From NCBI GenBank assembly GCA_033439765.1, contig JAULSN010000001.1, positions 7,998,001-8,062,000 on the forward strand: a stretch of 64,000 nt of DNA. The letters run 5' to 3'. The stretch comes from Lasiosphaeria ovina (Eukaryota; Ascomycota; Sordariomycetes; Sordariales; Lasiosphaeriaceae). Positions 26,023-36,293 of the stretch are shown here, piece after piece. Positions within the stretch are counted from its first letter, which is position 1. Every line of letters begins with the position of its first letter. The notes under the pieces were generated by a model. The model had not been told where the DNA came from, did no database searches, and worked only from the letters and a program-made list of their open reading frames with translations. The position numbers and the translations under genes are program-made.

Positions 26023-26466
26023 TAGAGTAGATAGCTGGCGAAAAAATCCGAGGTTCGAAGGAAGAATACCGGTATATTATATAAAGGTAGGAAGGTAGGA
26101 AGGTTATAAGCAGGGCAGTCAAATTCGTTCAAATCCATCTTTCGAATACCCTCGAATATAGCCGTAGTATTAAGAGAATACGGCTCTATAATTACCCCAC
26201 TACAAAACTTGACAATCTTTAGCATTATAATAACACAATATATAGCGTACCAAAATAGGGATAAGTATATTCATTCTACTACTTAATAAATACTAAGTCG
26301 ACTAGTATTTTTTTTATAAAGTTTGGATAAGATTTGGAAGATATATATAGGTTATAGAAAAAAATCAAGATTTGGACCCCGCCCGCCCTGCCTACCTCGC
26401 CAAAAGGGTAGCCATAATACCACCAAAATATCAATCCGCAAATACATTATCATCTTCGCCGTCTTC
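26023..26466. other. AT-rich spacer between the convergent transposon genes
   Basis: Very AT-rich (tata and tta runs near 26069-26081 and 26190-26350) compared with the flanking genome. It contains the 3' ends of both transposon genes. The minus-strand frame of the Myb-like gene stays open past its TAG at 26467-26469 into an acidic stretch, so this stop may also be secondary. Confidence 0.6.
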
Positions 26467-27640
26467 CTACTCCTTAGGAATATGACCCAAATGTACGAAG
26501 TATGCCTCGCGCGCTTCCTTCTTTAATAAACAGAACCTTTTGGCCTTCATTTCCGAGTCCTCCCACTGTTGTTGCGCCTTCTCCGCCACGCCGGGAGTAA
26601 GAACCGTATACCAATCCGCATTGAAGATTTCCATCGCTTTTTCTAGCCACTCGCCGGTAACAGGCTCCTGCGAGAAGGTCTCGGTAAGGCTCCGTATACT
26701 CTCAAAGAGCATGTCTCCTTGACTTCTTCTTTTCTTTCTTTTCGGGTCCCCGGACGATGTTGCTGACCTCTTCTACCCGGTCCTCATATGCGTAGGCATA
26801 GGTAAATCGTCACCTTCACCTTCGCCGTCACCTACGCCGTCGCCTGCGCCGTTACCTTCGTCGTTAGAGATTATTAACAATACCGGATCAATAGGTGGTT
26901 GACTGTCGGCAGTCAATAGTTGGCCAATTGTTGGAGCCAAACTACCGGTTGTACCGCGGTCGTCTTGGAATACTGCCTCTATAAGATCTAGGTGAGGGAG
27001 TGTTTTGTACCGGAACTGGCCGACTTGAGGGTGTTCCTAGGAGTCAAAAGTCAGGTAAATTACCCTCCTATGCATATACATACGTATATTAACTAACCTT
27101 AATAAGGGTATCCCAGACTTGGTCGGGCGCCGTATGTAGGCCGGTAACTAGGTCGAATCCAAAGCCCGAATTTTCCATAAGAATTATCCACGTACGCCAC
27201 TTTCGTTTAAAGTGGTCGACTTTATTCGTAACCTGGTCGGTAGAGAGCTTGAAGCCAGTTGTATTTTGAAGCTTAATAACAACCTGGTGGTATACCTGCT
27301 TCTTATAGCCGCCCTGTCCCTTCATGCCGGCATCGCTCGCACGGCGTAGGACGTCAAGCAACAACTTCTCCTGCGTATCGGTCCACCTGATCGGAGCTTC
27401 CTTTGCCGGGTCCTTCTCCTTCTTCTTGCGCCCGGTCTTCTTCTTGTTCGCTACGGAGCTCGCGGAGGGCACGGGAGTCGGCACGGGGGTCCCAGAGGGG
27501 GTTACCGGGGCAAGAGTTCGGGGGGTCCCGGAGCTGGCGGGAGTCGCCGACGACGACGAGGGCACGCGAAAGGAATTATCTGTCAGGTCGCGGTATACGG
27601 CTTGCTCGAAGGAGCTCGAAGGACCTGAAGTTGGCGCCAT
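26467..27640 (-). pseudogene. Myb/SANT-like DNA-binding protein of the Harbinger element, decayed
   Basis: Two exons, 27640-27098 and 27036-26467 (complement), separated by a 61-nt intron (GTTAGT...CCTAG) in phase 0. Residues about 1-70 are Ser/Thr/Pro-rich, followed by a basic patch (KKKTGRKKKEKD). Then comes a Myb/SANT-like domain (Myb_DNA-bind_3 type) starting RWTDTQEKLLLDVL, with QVTNKVDHFKRKWRTW and SGFGFD, and ending after the intron at GQFRYKTLPHLDLIEAVF. The second exon carries an acidic Gly/Asp repeat (GDGVGDGEGEGDD) and is broken once, by TAG at 26773-26775. In PIF/Harbinger elements the second protein binds the transposase and helps carry it to the nucleus and to the ends; that role is known for the family and inferred here. 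The start at 27640 (MAPTSG) was preferred; an in-frame ATG at 27706 is possible. Confidence 0.85.
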
Positions 27641-28105
27641 TTCCTTAGCCAAATCGTTCCAAGTTGGTTGACAGATCCAGAGATTCTCGGGGGCAGGACC
27701 ATACATACCGGTATTTGCATGCCCAACAACAACAAAAATTACATTACCACCACGTAGCAAACGCAACCAAAAAGCTTCATTTCGGTCACTCGTATCGAGA
27801 CAATCGTTCAAACGGATCGAAGAGCCAGGAAGAGGCGTTTGCAGTACAAATTTACACCAAATCCAGCCCTTGCAAAACTGACAGGTCGGCAGGCTTGATA
27901 CCCCGCACCAAGTGGGAAAATTGGGCCCGGATCAACAACCTTCCGGCAAATGCTTCATTTTCCAGATTTTGGGAAAAAAGATCAATACCTGGAGATGGCC
28001 TGGAAATGAGCTTCTGGAAGAACTGACTAATCCCGAATTCAGGGCGGAAATCGCACTTCCGAAGGGTCTGTGCTGTTCTCCGTAAATGCGCTTCCGAAAG
28101 TGCAT

Positions 28106-28140
28106 TTCCGAGCCCCATTTCCAAGAAAAAGATCACCCTC
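28106..28140 (-). repeat. Right terminal inverted repeat
   Basis: Reverse complement of the left end, 34 of 35 bases identical, ending GATCACCCTC next to the TTA duplication. Confidence 0.93.
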
Positions 28141-28143
28141 TTA
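28141..28143. repeat. Target-site duplication, right copy (TTA)
   Basis: Matches TTA at 24446-24448. Confidence 0.88.
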
Positions 28144-29335
28144 GTAAGTGACAGTCCGCCGGGCCCCCTTAAAATTGAATTATTAAATGGAGATCCATCT
28201 CGCTTCCCGGGGCTCCCGCCGCTCGCGATTCGATTCGGGAAGCGTGCCGAGCGTATTTAGTTGCGCTAGCCCCATTCTGAGCCTAGCGCATCTGTCATCA
28301 ACACCTCGGAATTAAGGCCCGCAATTTAAGTGGCAAACTCTGCAAGAGTGCTTGGTTAAAGTTATCGATATAGCATGTCGGCCGGGCTGACACGTGGAGC
28401 TTGAGGCTGTGAATCGAACGTAGAGGAAGGTGTTCGGGGACATTGGCCAAAAGGTTACAGGCGTCGTGCATCGAGGAACGCCGAAGGCAAGGTAGGTACG
28501 GAAAATACTGTTAGATTATCTATGGATTTCCTGGGAGTCGCTGTTTTGGCCATAGGACAGCGGTCCGACACGGGAGCCTGGGGTGTACTTTAGGTATTCC
28601 CATCAAGGAAGCGGCGCCTATAGTCCAATCACGGAATGATAGGTTGTGGGCGCGGCACTTGGCACTTGGGAGGAATAATGAGAATGGAGGTATTCTAAGT
28701 AGAGAGAAAGGCCTCTAGGATTCTACGTTAGGTGCTCTAAGACCTACGGCTAAAATTATCAGTTGCGAACCATATGCACTGGCTCCAAAAGGATTTGCTG
28801 AAGGATTTACCTGGTGCCTTAGATTGTTGCGGGCACCACTGAGCACCTTGATGCCCCGCACTTACCTTACCTACCCTTGCTACCTTATCGAACCCCACAC
28901 TTCTAGCGCTCTTCACCATACCGCCCGACCTGCGGTGAATCCTGCAACGAAACCGCCACATTGCATGAAATTTAAAAACCCTGTTTCCCCCTCAACGCTT
29001 CCATCAGTTCAACCGTGGACTGCGCGCTGAACGTTGCTTGCTGAACGTTGCTTTTCGGTTTCTTTCCTTGGCTTGGACGTATTGGGGCACTCGCGGAGTC
29101 GACGCCTTAGCTGAGAGCCACCCGCTGCCTCCTTAGGAGGTTACCTTACCTTGACTACCGGAAACAGTCGCCTGCCGGAACCGTGAATTCTCGCCCAAAT
29201 AACCCGACCCTCTTTCTCGGTCGTCACTACCGCGTGCTACTCCAACACACTCCTTCACTTTGACGAAGTAAAAAGGGCTTTGCATATTTAAAGTTTGAGA
29301 AAGAACGATGGTTAACTCTTTTTAGCATCGCCCGA
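28144..29335. other. Upstream region of the YTH gene, right of the transposon
   Basis: No gene is recognised. A 14-bp direct repeat (GCTGAACGTTGCTT) is present twice back to back at about 29026-29053, some 280 bases before the YTH start codon. Pyrimidine-rich sequence follows, typical of a fungal 5' leader. Confidence 0.55.
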
Positions 29336-30943
29336 ATGTCTAGCTCTTCGCAGTCCGGGAAGCCGGACCTCGCCAAGCTAGACCTCAATGCACGAGCCTC
29401 AGAGCTCAAGCAGAGACTTCTCGAGAGTCGTGGCCAGAGCCAGTCGGCGGCCCGCTTCAGCTCTTCCTCGCCTGCCAATGATGCTGCCAGAGTAACTGCC
29501 AGCGCGCCTACCCCGTCACGCAGGGCTCAATCTAATACCTCGGCGTCCGAGCTGGGGAAGCAGCCGACCATGGCTCACTTTGTGCCCCATCAGATACCCC
29601 AAAAGCCGCGTCAGATTTCGCTTCGAGCTGATGCGAATGATATTGCAGCATTAATTTCTTCCATATCCGCCAATACCCCTACCGTATCGGCTCGTACTCA
29701 GGACAATGGTGCGGCCAAACAGCAGGCCAAACAGCCAGTCAACCCACAGCTCAGTTGGAACAAGAATCCCACGACAGGTTCGGCGTCTTCGCACATGGCT
29801 TCTCCGAAATCGGCTGCTCCACCATCTCAGCCGCGCCGCCCTGCGCCTGAACGTCCGGTACTGACCCTTAAAGTGGACGGCCAACCCCTTGCCCAGGACA
29901 ATAAAAATCACAACCAACCGAAGCAGTCGTCTTCTTCCACTTATCAAGAGGGCGAGGCCAAGGCAGACCGCCCGAATAGAGACGGGCGTTCAGGCTATGA
30001 GACGCCTTTGCCCACCCCGAAGCAAGACACCGCTTTTTCTACAGGTGATATCAGGGAGAACAGAGCTCCACCTGATTCTGCTGGCACGAAATCAAGCGCC
30101 CAGGTCTACAAGGCAACCGCAGCCGGACAGCATAATTCGACCAATAGCAATGGAGCCCGCACAGCCGATAAAATTACCGGAGGAGAGAAACAAGTTCAGA
30201 AAATGCCCGTCGCGACAACTAACCGTATATCCCCCCCCAGTGAGGCCTTGGAGCGGGCTCTTGAACTTGATAAAGACCTCGGCGATTGGCTTGTTCTTAC
30301 AGACTACTATGATGTTGAGTCTCGCACACGAAAACTCGAACGTCACCGCAAGGTTAAGGCTCTTGCTGCCGAGAAATTGAGAATTGAAAAAGAGGAACAA
30401 GAATTGATGCAAGAGGAAATGCTTGAGATGGGCATTCGGCGGCCAACCGCCGGCCACCGTATAAACACGATGCCTGGCGCTGTTCAAGGCCATAACAGCC
30501 CTAATATCCCAACCCCAGTGACCGCAGAACCTGTGGTGACGGAACCTGTGGCGACAGAACGTACGGGAGCACACTTTCAGGAACAGGCGCCTGCAAAACC
30601 AGCGAATACTCTCAACCAGAAGTCACAAATCATTCCGGCAAAGAGATATTATGACGAACCTGGAGTTAACGCCCATAAAGAGAAGCAGGCCCGAATGGAA
30701 GAAGCACCCACCCGTCCCAAAGAAGTCAATGATGGGTTCGGGGGAGGTGACCAGCGAGAGAGGGATTTGCGTCAAGACCCTCGTCATGAGTTCCGTCACG
30801 AGAATCGCAATGAACCTCGCAAGGAATATCGTAATGAGCCTCGCAATGAGCTCCGCTATGAGCCACGATCGGCAAAGTTTGACAGACGCCCTTCTCCCTT
30901 CCGAGGTCATTCCCCGCGTCGATATAATCACCCTCCACCCTAT

Positions 30944-30974
<31 letters not shown>

Positions 30975-32137
30975 CATCAAATCGTCCCCGCGAGTACTCG
31001 CCTCCACGTTTCTCGCGTCCATCTGGCCTGCGAGGCCGTCCTGATCATGGCGAATTCCACGACTCATATCCCAAGTATGACAGTTACAGAGGAGACGGCG
31101 GCCAGTACCCGCCTTCGCCCCGTGAGCTTCGTCAACGCGACAGTGGACAGATTTCTCCCCCAAGTCACATAGCCTTGGGTCAAAAGGGAGGTCAGTCCTA
31201 TCTACCTTCCCGCCGGTACTAGCTCTTTGAGTCCTCTGCCCCATCGAGCCGGCAGAATCGTAAATTTTAGAGTAATGTTAAGAAAGATAGCGGCCCGTAA
31301 GGCATTGACTTCACGTCTGACTCCGAGTGGATTGTCGCGAAGACATACGCTGTGCTTCCTGGCCGCTTGCCTTTGCTGGAACTCAAGATCTTCTCCTATC
31401 CCAACAGACCATTTCCGTCAATTGCGCGAACCCGTTTTGAATGCTTGTTAATGTTCCGCCAGACGCTCGGTACTTCATTGTCAAATCGTTCAACGAAGAC
31501 AATGTCCTCAAATGCATGGACGATGTGAGTATATACACTGAGTTCGCCCACCTCAGAGTACAACCCGTGTTACCTACGTGGTGGGGGTGGGCTGGTCTGC
31601 TGTCGTGAGACATGGATGCTAAAAAATCCGGTCTACAGGGTGTATGGGCAACGCAGGTACAAAACGGACAAGTCCTCACCAGTGCTTTTGCCAATTGCAG
31701 AAACGTCATCTTATTCTTCTCGATAAACAAATCGAAGGCATTCCAGGGATACGTTAGTTCATACCCTTCCGTGTTAACGGTTGGGGCCTCCTCTTTGCTC
31801 ACAACGGACTAAATAGGCACGAATGGCTACTGCCCCTTCTCCGGACACGCCTCGACCCAAGTGGATGAGCGGGATACACTGGGATGTGTCCCCTCCGTTC
31901 CGGGTCGAGTGGCTAAGCAAGGTGCCAGTCGAATTCTTCCGCGTTGGGCATCTCAAAAACCGATACAACGAGTACCTCCCAGTCCTCGTTGGCAAGGACG
32001 GCCAGGAGATTGAGGAAGAGTGCGGCCGCCAGCTGCTGCTCGAGATGGAGCAGTTTGCCGAGGCCAAGGCTGACGTGGAAGCGGCTCGCCGCGGAGCCAA
32101 GAAACCCATTAAGCGCGAGGATAGTATGGAACGCTGA
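29336..32137 (+). CDS. YTH-domain RNA-binding protein (m6A or motif reader), 4 exons
   Basis: Exons 29336-31190, 31463-31524, 31639-31752 and 31817-32137 give 783 residues; introns are 272, 114 and 64 nt. Residues 1-618 are low-complexity: Ser/Gln/Pro-rich sequence, a charged helix (LERALELDKDLGDWLVL, then KLERHRKVKALAAEK), an RE/RN-rich stretch (RNEPRKEYRNEPRNELRYE) and an RS run (YRSRSRSRSRS) encoded by a CGGAGC tandem repeat. The YTH domain fills residues 619 to about 750: DARYFIVKSFNEDNV, GVWATQ with aromatic-cage Trp642, VILFFSINKSKAFQGYARM and a later HWDVSPPFRVEWL. The first intron joins LGQKG to DARYF by completing a GAC codon. The RS/RE layout resembles nuclear YTHDC1, so a nuclear role in splicing or RNA fate is inferred. 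Fungal YTH proteins such as Mmi1 can bind unmodified motifs, so m6A binding is not certain. Confidence 0.92.
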
Positions 32138-33281
32138 TAGAATCGTGCCCGATTCCGTGCCCGGTTCCACCGCGGGTTTGTCCACGACCACGGCCGTCAA
32201 GAGCAGATCTATCAAGCTTTTTGACATAACGGCGTCCTGGATCGAGCGAATAGATATATAATGCATAGCAGCCAGACTTGATAGGACGAGAACCTACTGG
32301 CAGCAGTAGTAAATACGAAGGTCTCCCGGCCGATTAGGACTCATCTATCGAGAGGTGAGAGGCTTTCACTTGCTTCCTGAACTGTGCTGCCAGCAGCCTG
32401 AACGTGCACGCTCGATTAACAGCCTCGAGTTTTATTTACTGCCCAGTCCAGCCGGTTCGCCAACCACGGTAGATTTGGTGCGCGGTGCAAGTGGGACTGC
32501 ATTGTTTGGTAGCGATTTTGTGAACCGCGCTGCTGGGTCCGGATTATGATCCATGCCTCGCATCCATCCTTCCCAGCGGCAACATGGCATAGCATAGGTT
32601 GATGATTGTGATTGTGATCTTAGCGACCCCTCTCGTTCTTCTCTCTGCTTTGTTTGTTATGTCGCTTAGACTTGCCCTTGGTGAGGCGACCGACTTCAAG
32701 GCAGGCTCTAGCCGCAGCGCGATGTTCCTCCTCCATGGGTGTGTGCATCCCATGTTTTAGTCACCAACAATGTCGTGACCCCTACTTATCCCAGACCAGA
32801 CACAGCTCCGCGCGCTTCTAGTTTCGCTGAAACGGCTGGCTTGGTCTGGCGTCTCTTCACCTACTAAGTGCTGCGTAACTCCCTGGGTCGTTAGTGATCT
32901 TGTCGTGTCCACAATGGGCCCTGTCTACCTTGTCGGCGAGACGGAGTCACGGCCGTGGCATCCGCAAGGCATGGCAAGGTGCTTTCCCAACTCGTGGCAT
33001 ATAAGAGGCTGCTCAAGCCCACGGTTGGGTGTCCGCTCTCTTCTCAACCATCTGGCAAGACCATTCATTCACTTCTTTCGGCTTTTTTCGTTGTTTAAAT
33101 TCATTCGCTCACTCACATCTCCATTGACTGGAGACTGTTTTGTTCCTATCTCTTCTCTCCATACCACTGTCCTTTCGAAGCATCCGTTCCTTTCCCGCTA
33201 GCCGGCCCTGTTCAACTTGACAGACACCAGACCTCGAACCGATATTTCCCAACATCAGTTCGAATAACCTAGCCGTCCAAG
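32138..33281. other. Intergenic region with AA9 promoter
   Basis: 3' flank of the YTH gene, then the promoter of the AA9 gene. A TATAAG element sits at 33000-33005, and a CT-rich leader (33060-33190) precedes the start codon. No further gene is recognised. Confidence 0.6.
33000..33005 (+). promoter_or_regulatory. Probable TATA element of the AA9 gene
   Basis: TATAAG, 277 bases before the ATG and upstream of a pyrimidine-rich stretch, a common fungal core promoter arrangement. The transcription start is not known. Confidence 0.4.
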
Positions 33282-34489
33282 ATGTCTTCCCTGTCACTCA
33301 AGACCCTCCTGGCTGCTTTTGTCGGCCCCTCCCTGGTTGCTGCCCACGGACACGTCAAGAACATCGTCGTGAACGGCCTTTCGTACCAGGCTTTCGGCCC
33401 GTCAATCTTCCCCTACATGCAGAACCCGCCCAAGGTCGCCGGGTTGACTGCGGTAAACACCGACAACGGATTCGTCGGGCCAGAGTCCTTCGTCGCTGGC
33501 GACATCATCTGCCACAAGAGCGCCACCAACGCCGGGGGCCACGCCGTGGTTGCCGCTGGAGACAAAGTCTTTATCCAGTGGGACGCCTGGCCGGAGTCGC
33601 ACAAGGGGCCCGTCATTGACCATCTGGCCAACTGCGGCGCGGCTGGCTGCGAGACGGTCGACAAGACCGCGCTCCAGTTCTTCAAGATCGACGAGGTCGG
33701 GCTGCGAGACGGCACCACGGCGCCCGGGACCTGGGGATCGGACCAGCTGATCAAGAACAACAACTCGTGGCTCGTCGAGATCCCTCCCACCATTGCCCCG
33801 GGCTTCTACGTCCTGCGCCACGAGATCATCGCGCTACACAGCGCCAGGCAGGCCAACGGCGCCCAGAACTACCCGCAGTGCTTCAACCTGCAAGTGACAG
33901 GCGGCCGCGGCGCCGCCCCCGCCAGCGTCAAGGGCACGGCGCTCTACACGGCCACGAACCCGAGCATCCCCGTCAACATCTACACCCCGCTCGCAGCTAT
34001 AAGATCCCCAGCCCGGCCCTAATCGGCGGCGCCGTCAAGATCGCCCAGGGCTCGTCCGCCATCACCGCGTCGGCCACCGCCATCACCGGCTCAGCGGCGG
34101 CGTCGCCCGTCGTCGCCACCACCGCCGCCGCCGCCGCCATCGTCGTCAAGCCCACGACGTCGTCTTCCACCAGCAGCAGCGCCGCCGCCGTGGCACCGAC
34201 GACCGCTGCTGCGGTGCCAGCAACCACAAAGCCCGCCACGACAGCCGCTCCCCAGACGACCGCTGCTGCGGTCCCAGCAACCACCAAGCCCGCCACTACC
34301 AGCAGCAGCAGCTCAACTTCGAGCAAGCCTTCGACGCTCTCCACCTCCACCCAGGCGGCGGTAGTGACCGCCAAGGCTGCCGCAGTGCCTACGCTCGCAG
34401 CGCCTGTCACCGGTGGCGGAAGCTGCAAGGGTGCGCCTGTGACTGGGCAGAAAGTCCGCGTCCACCCGCGCGACATTGCGGCCAACTAG
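33282..34489 (+). CDS. AA9 lytic polysaccharide monooxygenase (former GH61), frameshift before the C-terminal tail
   Basis: A secreted copper enzyme that oxidatively cleaves cellulose or related beta-glucans. Signal peptide residues 1-21 are removed to expose His22 (HGHVKN), the first half of the histidine brace. Other active-site residues are His107 in SHKGP, His180 in LRHE, and Gln195 and Tyr197 in GAQNYPQC (Asn replaces the usual Phe between them). The catalytic frame runs on past NIYTPL but soon meets a stop at 34020-34022. The family tail (SYKIPSPALIGG, then a Ser/Thr/Ala/Pro linker ending VRVHPRDIAAN) continues in another frame to 34489. One base is missing near 33990-33997; restoring phase there reads naturally, and no plausible intron does. 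The tail lacks a cellulose-binding CBM1. Either this copy makes a 246-residue enzyme without the tail or the assembly has an error. Confidence 0.9.
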
Positions 34490-35216
34490 ACATGCTACCT
34501 TTCACATGTTCCTTGGTTGCCCGTAGCTGGCTGCCGAAGGTGTATATATACAGTATATTTTCTGTTCGGTGGCGTCTTCGGACGAAACGCTCACTTCTTT
34601 TGGAGAGATATGTGGAGGTGGAGATTTGGACTCACTGCTTTTCTTTTATTGTGATATTTTATTCTTACTCTTCTTCGTGCTTGTACATACCTAGTTTTAA
34701 ACCCTAATCTATCTCTTGTTTTAATGGGATCATTGTTTGTTTCGTTTCTCGTTCGTATGGTCCTTCTTGCCGGGTGTGATGCTTTTCGGATTGTTTCATT
34801 CCCTGGCTAGCCTGGGACTAGAGGAATCGCCAGCCCTCTCTATTCTCATACAACGCAGATGGGCGTGTAGAGAAGTCTAACATATGGCAGGTTACCGCCC
34901 CAATCAGGTATGTAGGGAGGTTACAGCAACGGGTAAGGGGACTTTACCCGCAATATCGAGATCCACCAATCACTCGTTACTCCCCGAGCCGAAGCGACAC
35001 CCGCCATCTCGGTTCCTGGTGAGGAGTTGAACGCTGTTTACGGGTCAAGGGCAGACGGGAGAGGGGCCGGAATAAACAGATTGTGGGTTATGCGTGCCTG
35101 GTTTATTCTCCGAGGGGCTAAATGTGGACGAGGCGAAACGGGGTGCAACAAGATCTCCTGCCTGGTCCATCGAGATCTACCGGGCATGCCAGAAATATTG
35201 AACCACCACGCACATA
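34490..35216. other. Intergenic, AA9 3' flank and pectin methylesterase promoter
   Basis: T-rich 3' flank at 34620-34760, then about 450 bases before the CE8 start codon. No gene seen. Confidence 0.6.
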
Positions 35217-36293
35217 ATGCGAAGACTCGCTGCAATTCTCCCACTGTTTGCCCCCGTGCTCGCGGCGAACCGAACCGTCGCGCCCCCTGGATGCATCACC
35301 GTGTCCAAGTCGGGCGGCGAGACCCGGCGCTCCTACAGCACCATCCAGGCCGCCGTCGACGCGCTGTCGACGGCATCCGCAGACGCGCAGTGCATATTCA
35401 TCTCGCCCGGGACGTACACGGAGCAGGTGCTGGTGCCGGCTCGCCGAGCGCAGCTGAGCGTGTACGGGTCGACGGCCGACACGGGCGGCTACGCGGGCAA
35501 CGAGGTGACTATCACGAGCAGCAAGAGCCAGGCCGACGGGCTGTCCAACGACGGCTCGGCCACACTGCGTGTCAAGGCGGCCGGGTTCCGGCTGTACAAC
35601 GTCAACGTCAACAACGGCCACGGGCGCGGCAGCCAGGCCGTGGCGCTGAGTGCCTCCGCCGACAGCGCTTACTACGGGTGTGCTTTCACCGGGTACCAGG
35701 ACACGCTGCTCGCTGACACGGGCACGCAGCTGTACGCGCGCTGCCTGGTCCAGGGGGTGACGGATTTCATCTTTGGCCAGCACGCGCCGGCGTGGTTTGA
35801 GAAGTGCGATATACGCGTGCTTTCCGCCTCGATGGGATATATTACAGGTGAGGAAACACGTCTTCTTGAAGGGGGGTTGATGGGATGACTGACTTAAGAC
35901 CATCTATGGGGGGACGGTAAACTAGCATCGGGGCGAAGCTCCTCTTCGGACCCAAACTACTACGTCTTCAACAGCTGCAGCATAGCGGCTGCGGCTGGCA
36001 ACAACGTTGCTGACGGGGCCTTCTATCTCGGCCGCCCGTGGCGGGCGTATGCGCGTGTCGTTGTGCAGAAGACATCCATGACGAGCGTCGTTAACCCAGC
36101 GGGCTGGCGCATATGGAACGCTGGGGACGAGCGGACGAGCAACGTGCTCTTTGGCGAGCACGCCAACACGGGTGCCGGAGCAAAGGGCACCCGCGCGCCG
36201 TTTGCCACCAAACTCAGCTCGGCCATCGCCATCGAGACGGTTCTGGGGAGTGGGTTTACTGGCGCAGGCTGGTTTGACTCGGCTTGTCTGTGA
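35217..36293 (+). CDS. Pectin methylesterase (carbohydrate esterase family 8)
   Basis: Exons 35217-35847 and 35926-36293, phase 1, with a 78-nt intron (GTGAGG...ACTAG), give 332 residues, the usual fungal size. A signal peptide of about 17 residues (MRRLAAILPLFAPVLAA) directs secretion. The enzyme removes methyl esters from pectin in plant cell walls, leaving substrate for pectate lyases and polygalacturonases. The right-handed beta-helix family motifs are all present: YSTIQAAVDAL, GHGRGSQAVAL with Gln139 near the oxyanion hole, GYQDTLL with Asp162 as acid/base, VTDFIFG with Asp183 as nucleophile, and LGRPW with Arg247. The exon junction GYIT/ASGR falls in a loop. It lies 727 bases after the AA9 gene on the same strand, so the two make a small plant-wall-degrading neighbourhood; each has its own upstream region and co-regulation is only inferred. 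Confidence 0.95.

Larger units (their letters stand above)
24449..28140. mobile_element. PIF/Harbinger DNA transposon, 3692 bp, full length but decayed
   Basis: The ends are 35-bp inverted repeats differing at one base, beginning GAGGGTGATC, flanked by TTA on both sides. Inside are two convergent genes: a DDE transposase (24773-26022, plus) and a Myb/SANT-like DNA-binding protein (27640-26467, minus), the two-gene layout of autonomous PIF/Harbinger elements. Subterminal DNA on both sides (about 180 bases each) is dense in TTTCC/GGAAA motifs, possible transposase or Myb binding sites. Every premature stop I find in either gene is TAG, and each could arise from a CpA-to-TpA change, which fits repeat-induced point mutation. 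The element is therefore probably dead in this copy, although both ends remain intact enough to be mobilised in trans. It inserted between the divergent DUF2456-like and YTH genes. Confidence 0.93.

Noticed and set aside
31441..31530. ATG at 31441 as the start of a separate small YTH gene
   Set aside because: The acceptor at 31461-31462 joins the upstream long exon in phase and rebuilds the family motif GDARYF, which the separate start does not.
33927..33996. Intron in the AA9 gene that would explain the frame change
   Set aside because: Removing it would delete the conserved GTALYTATNPSIPVNIY region of the AA9 fold; a missing base is simpler.
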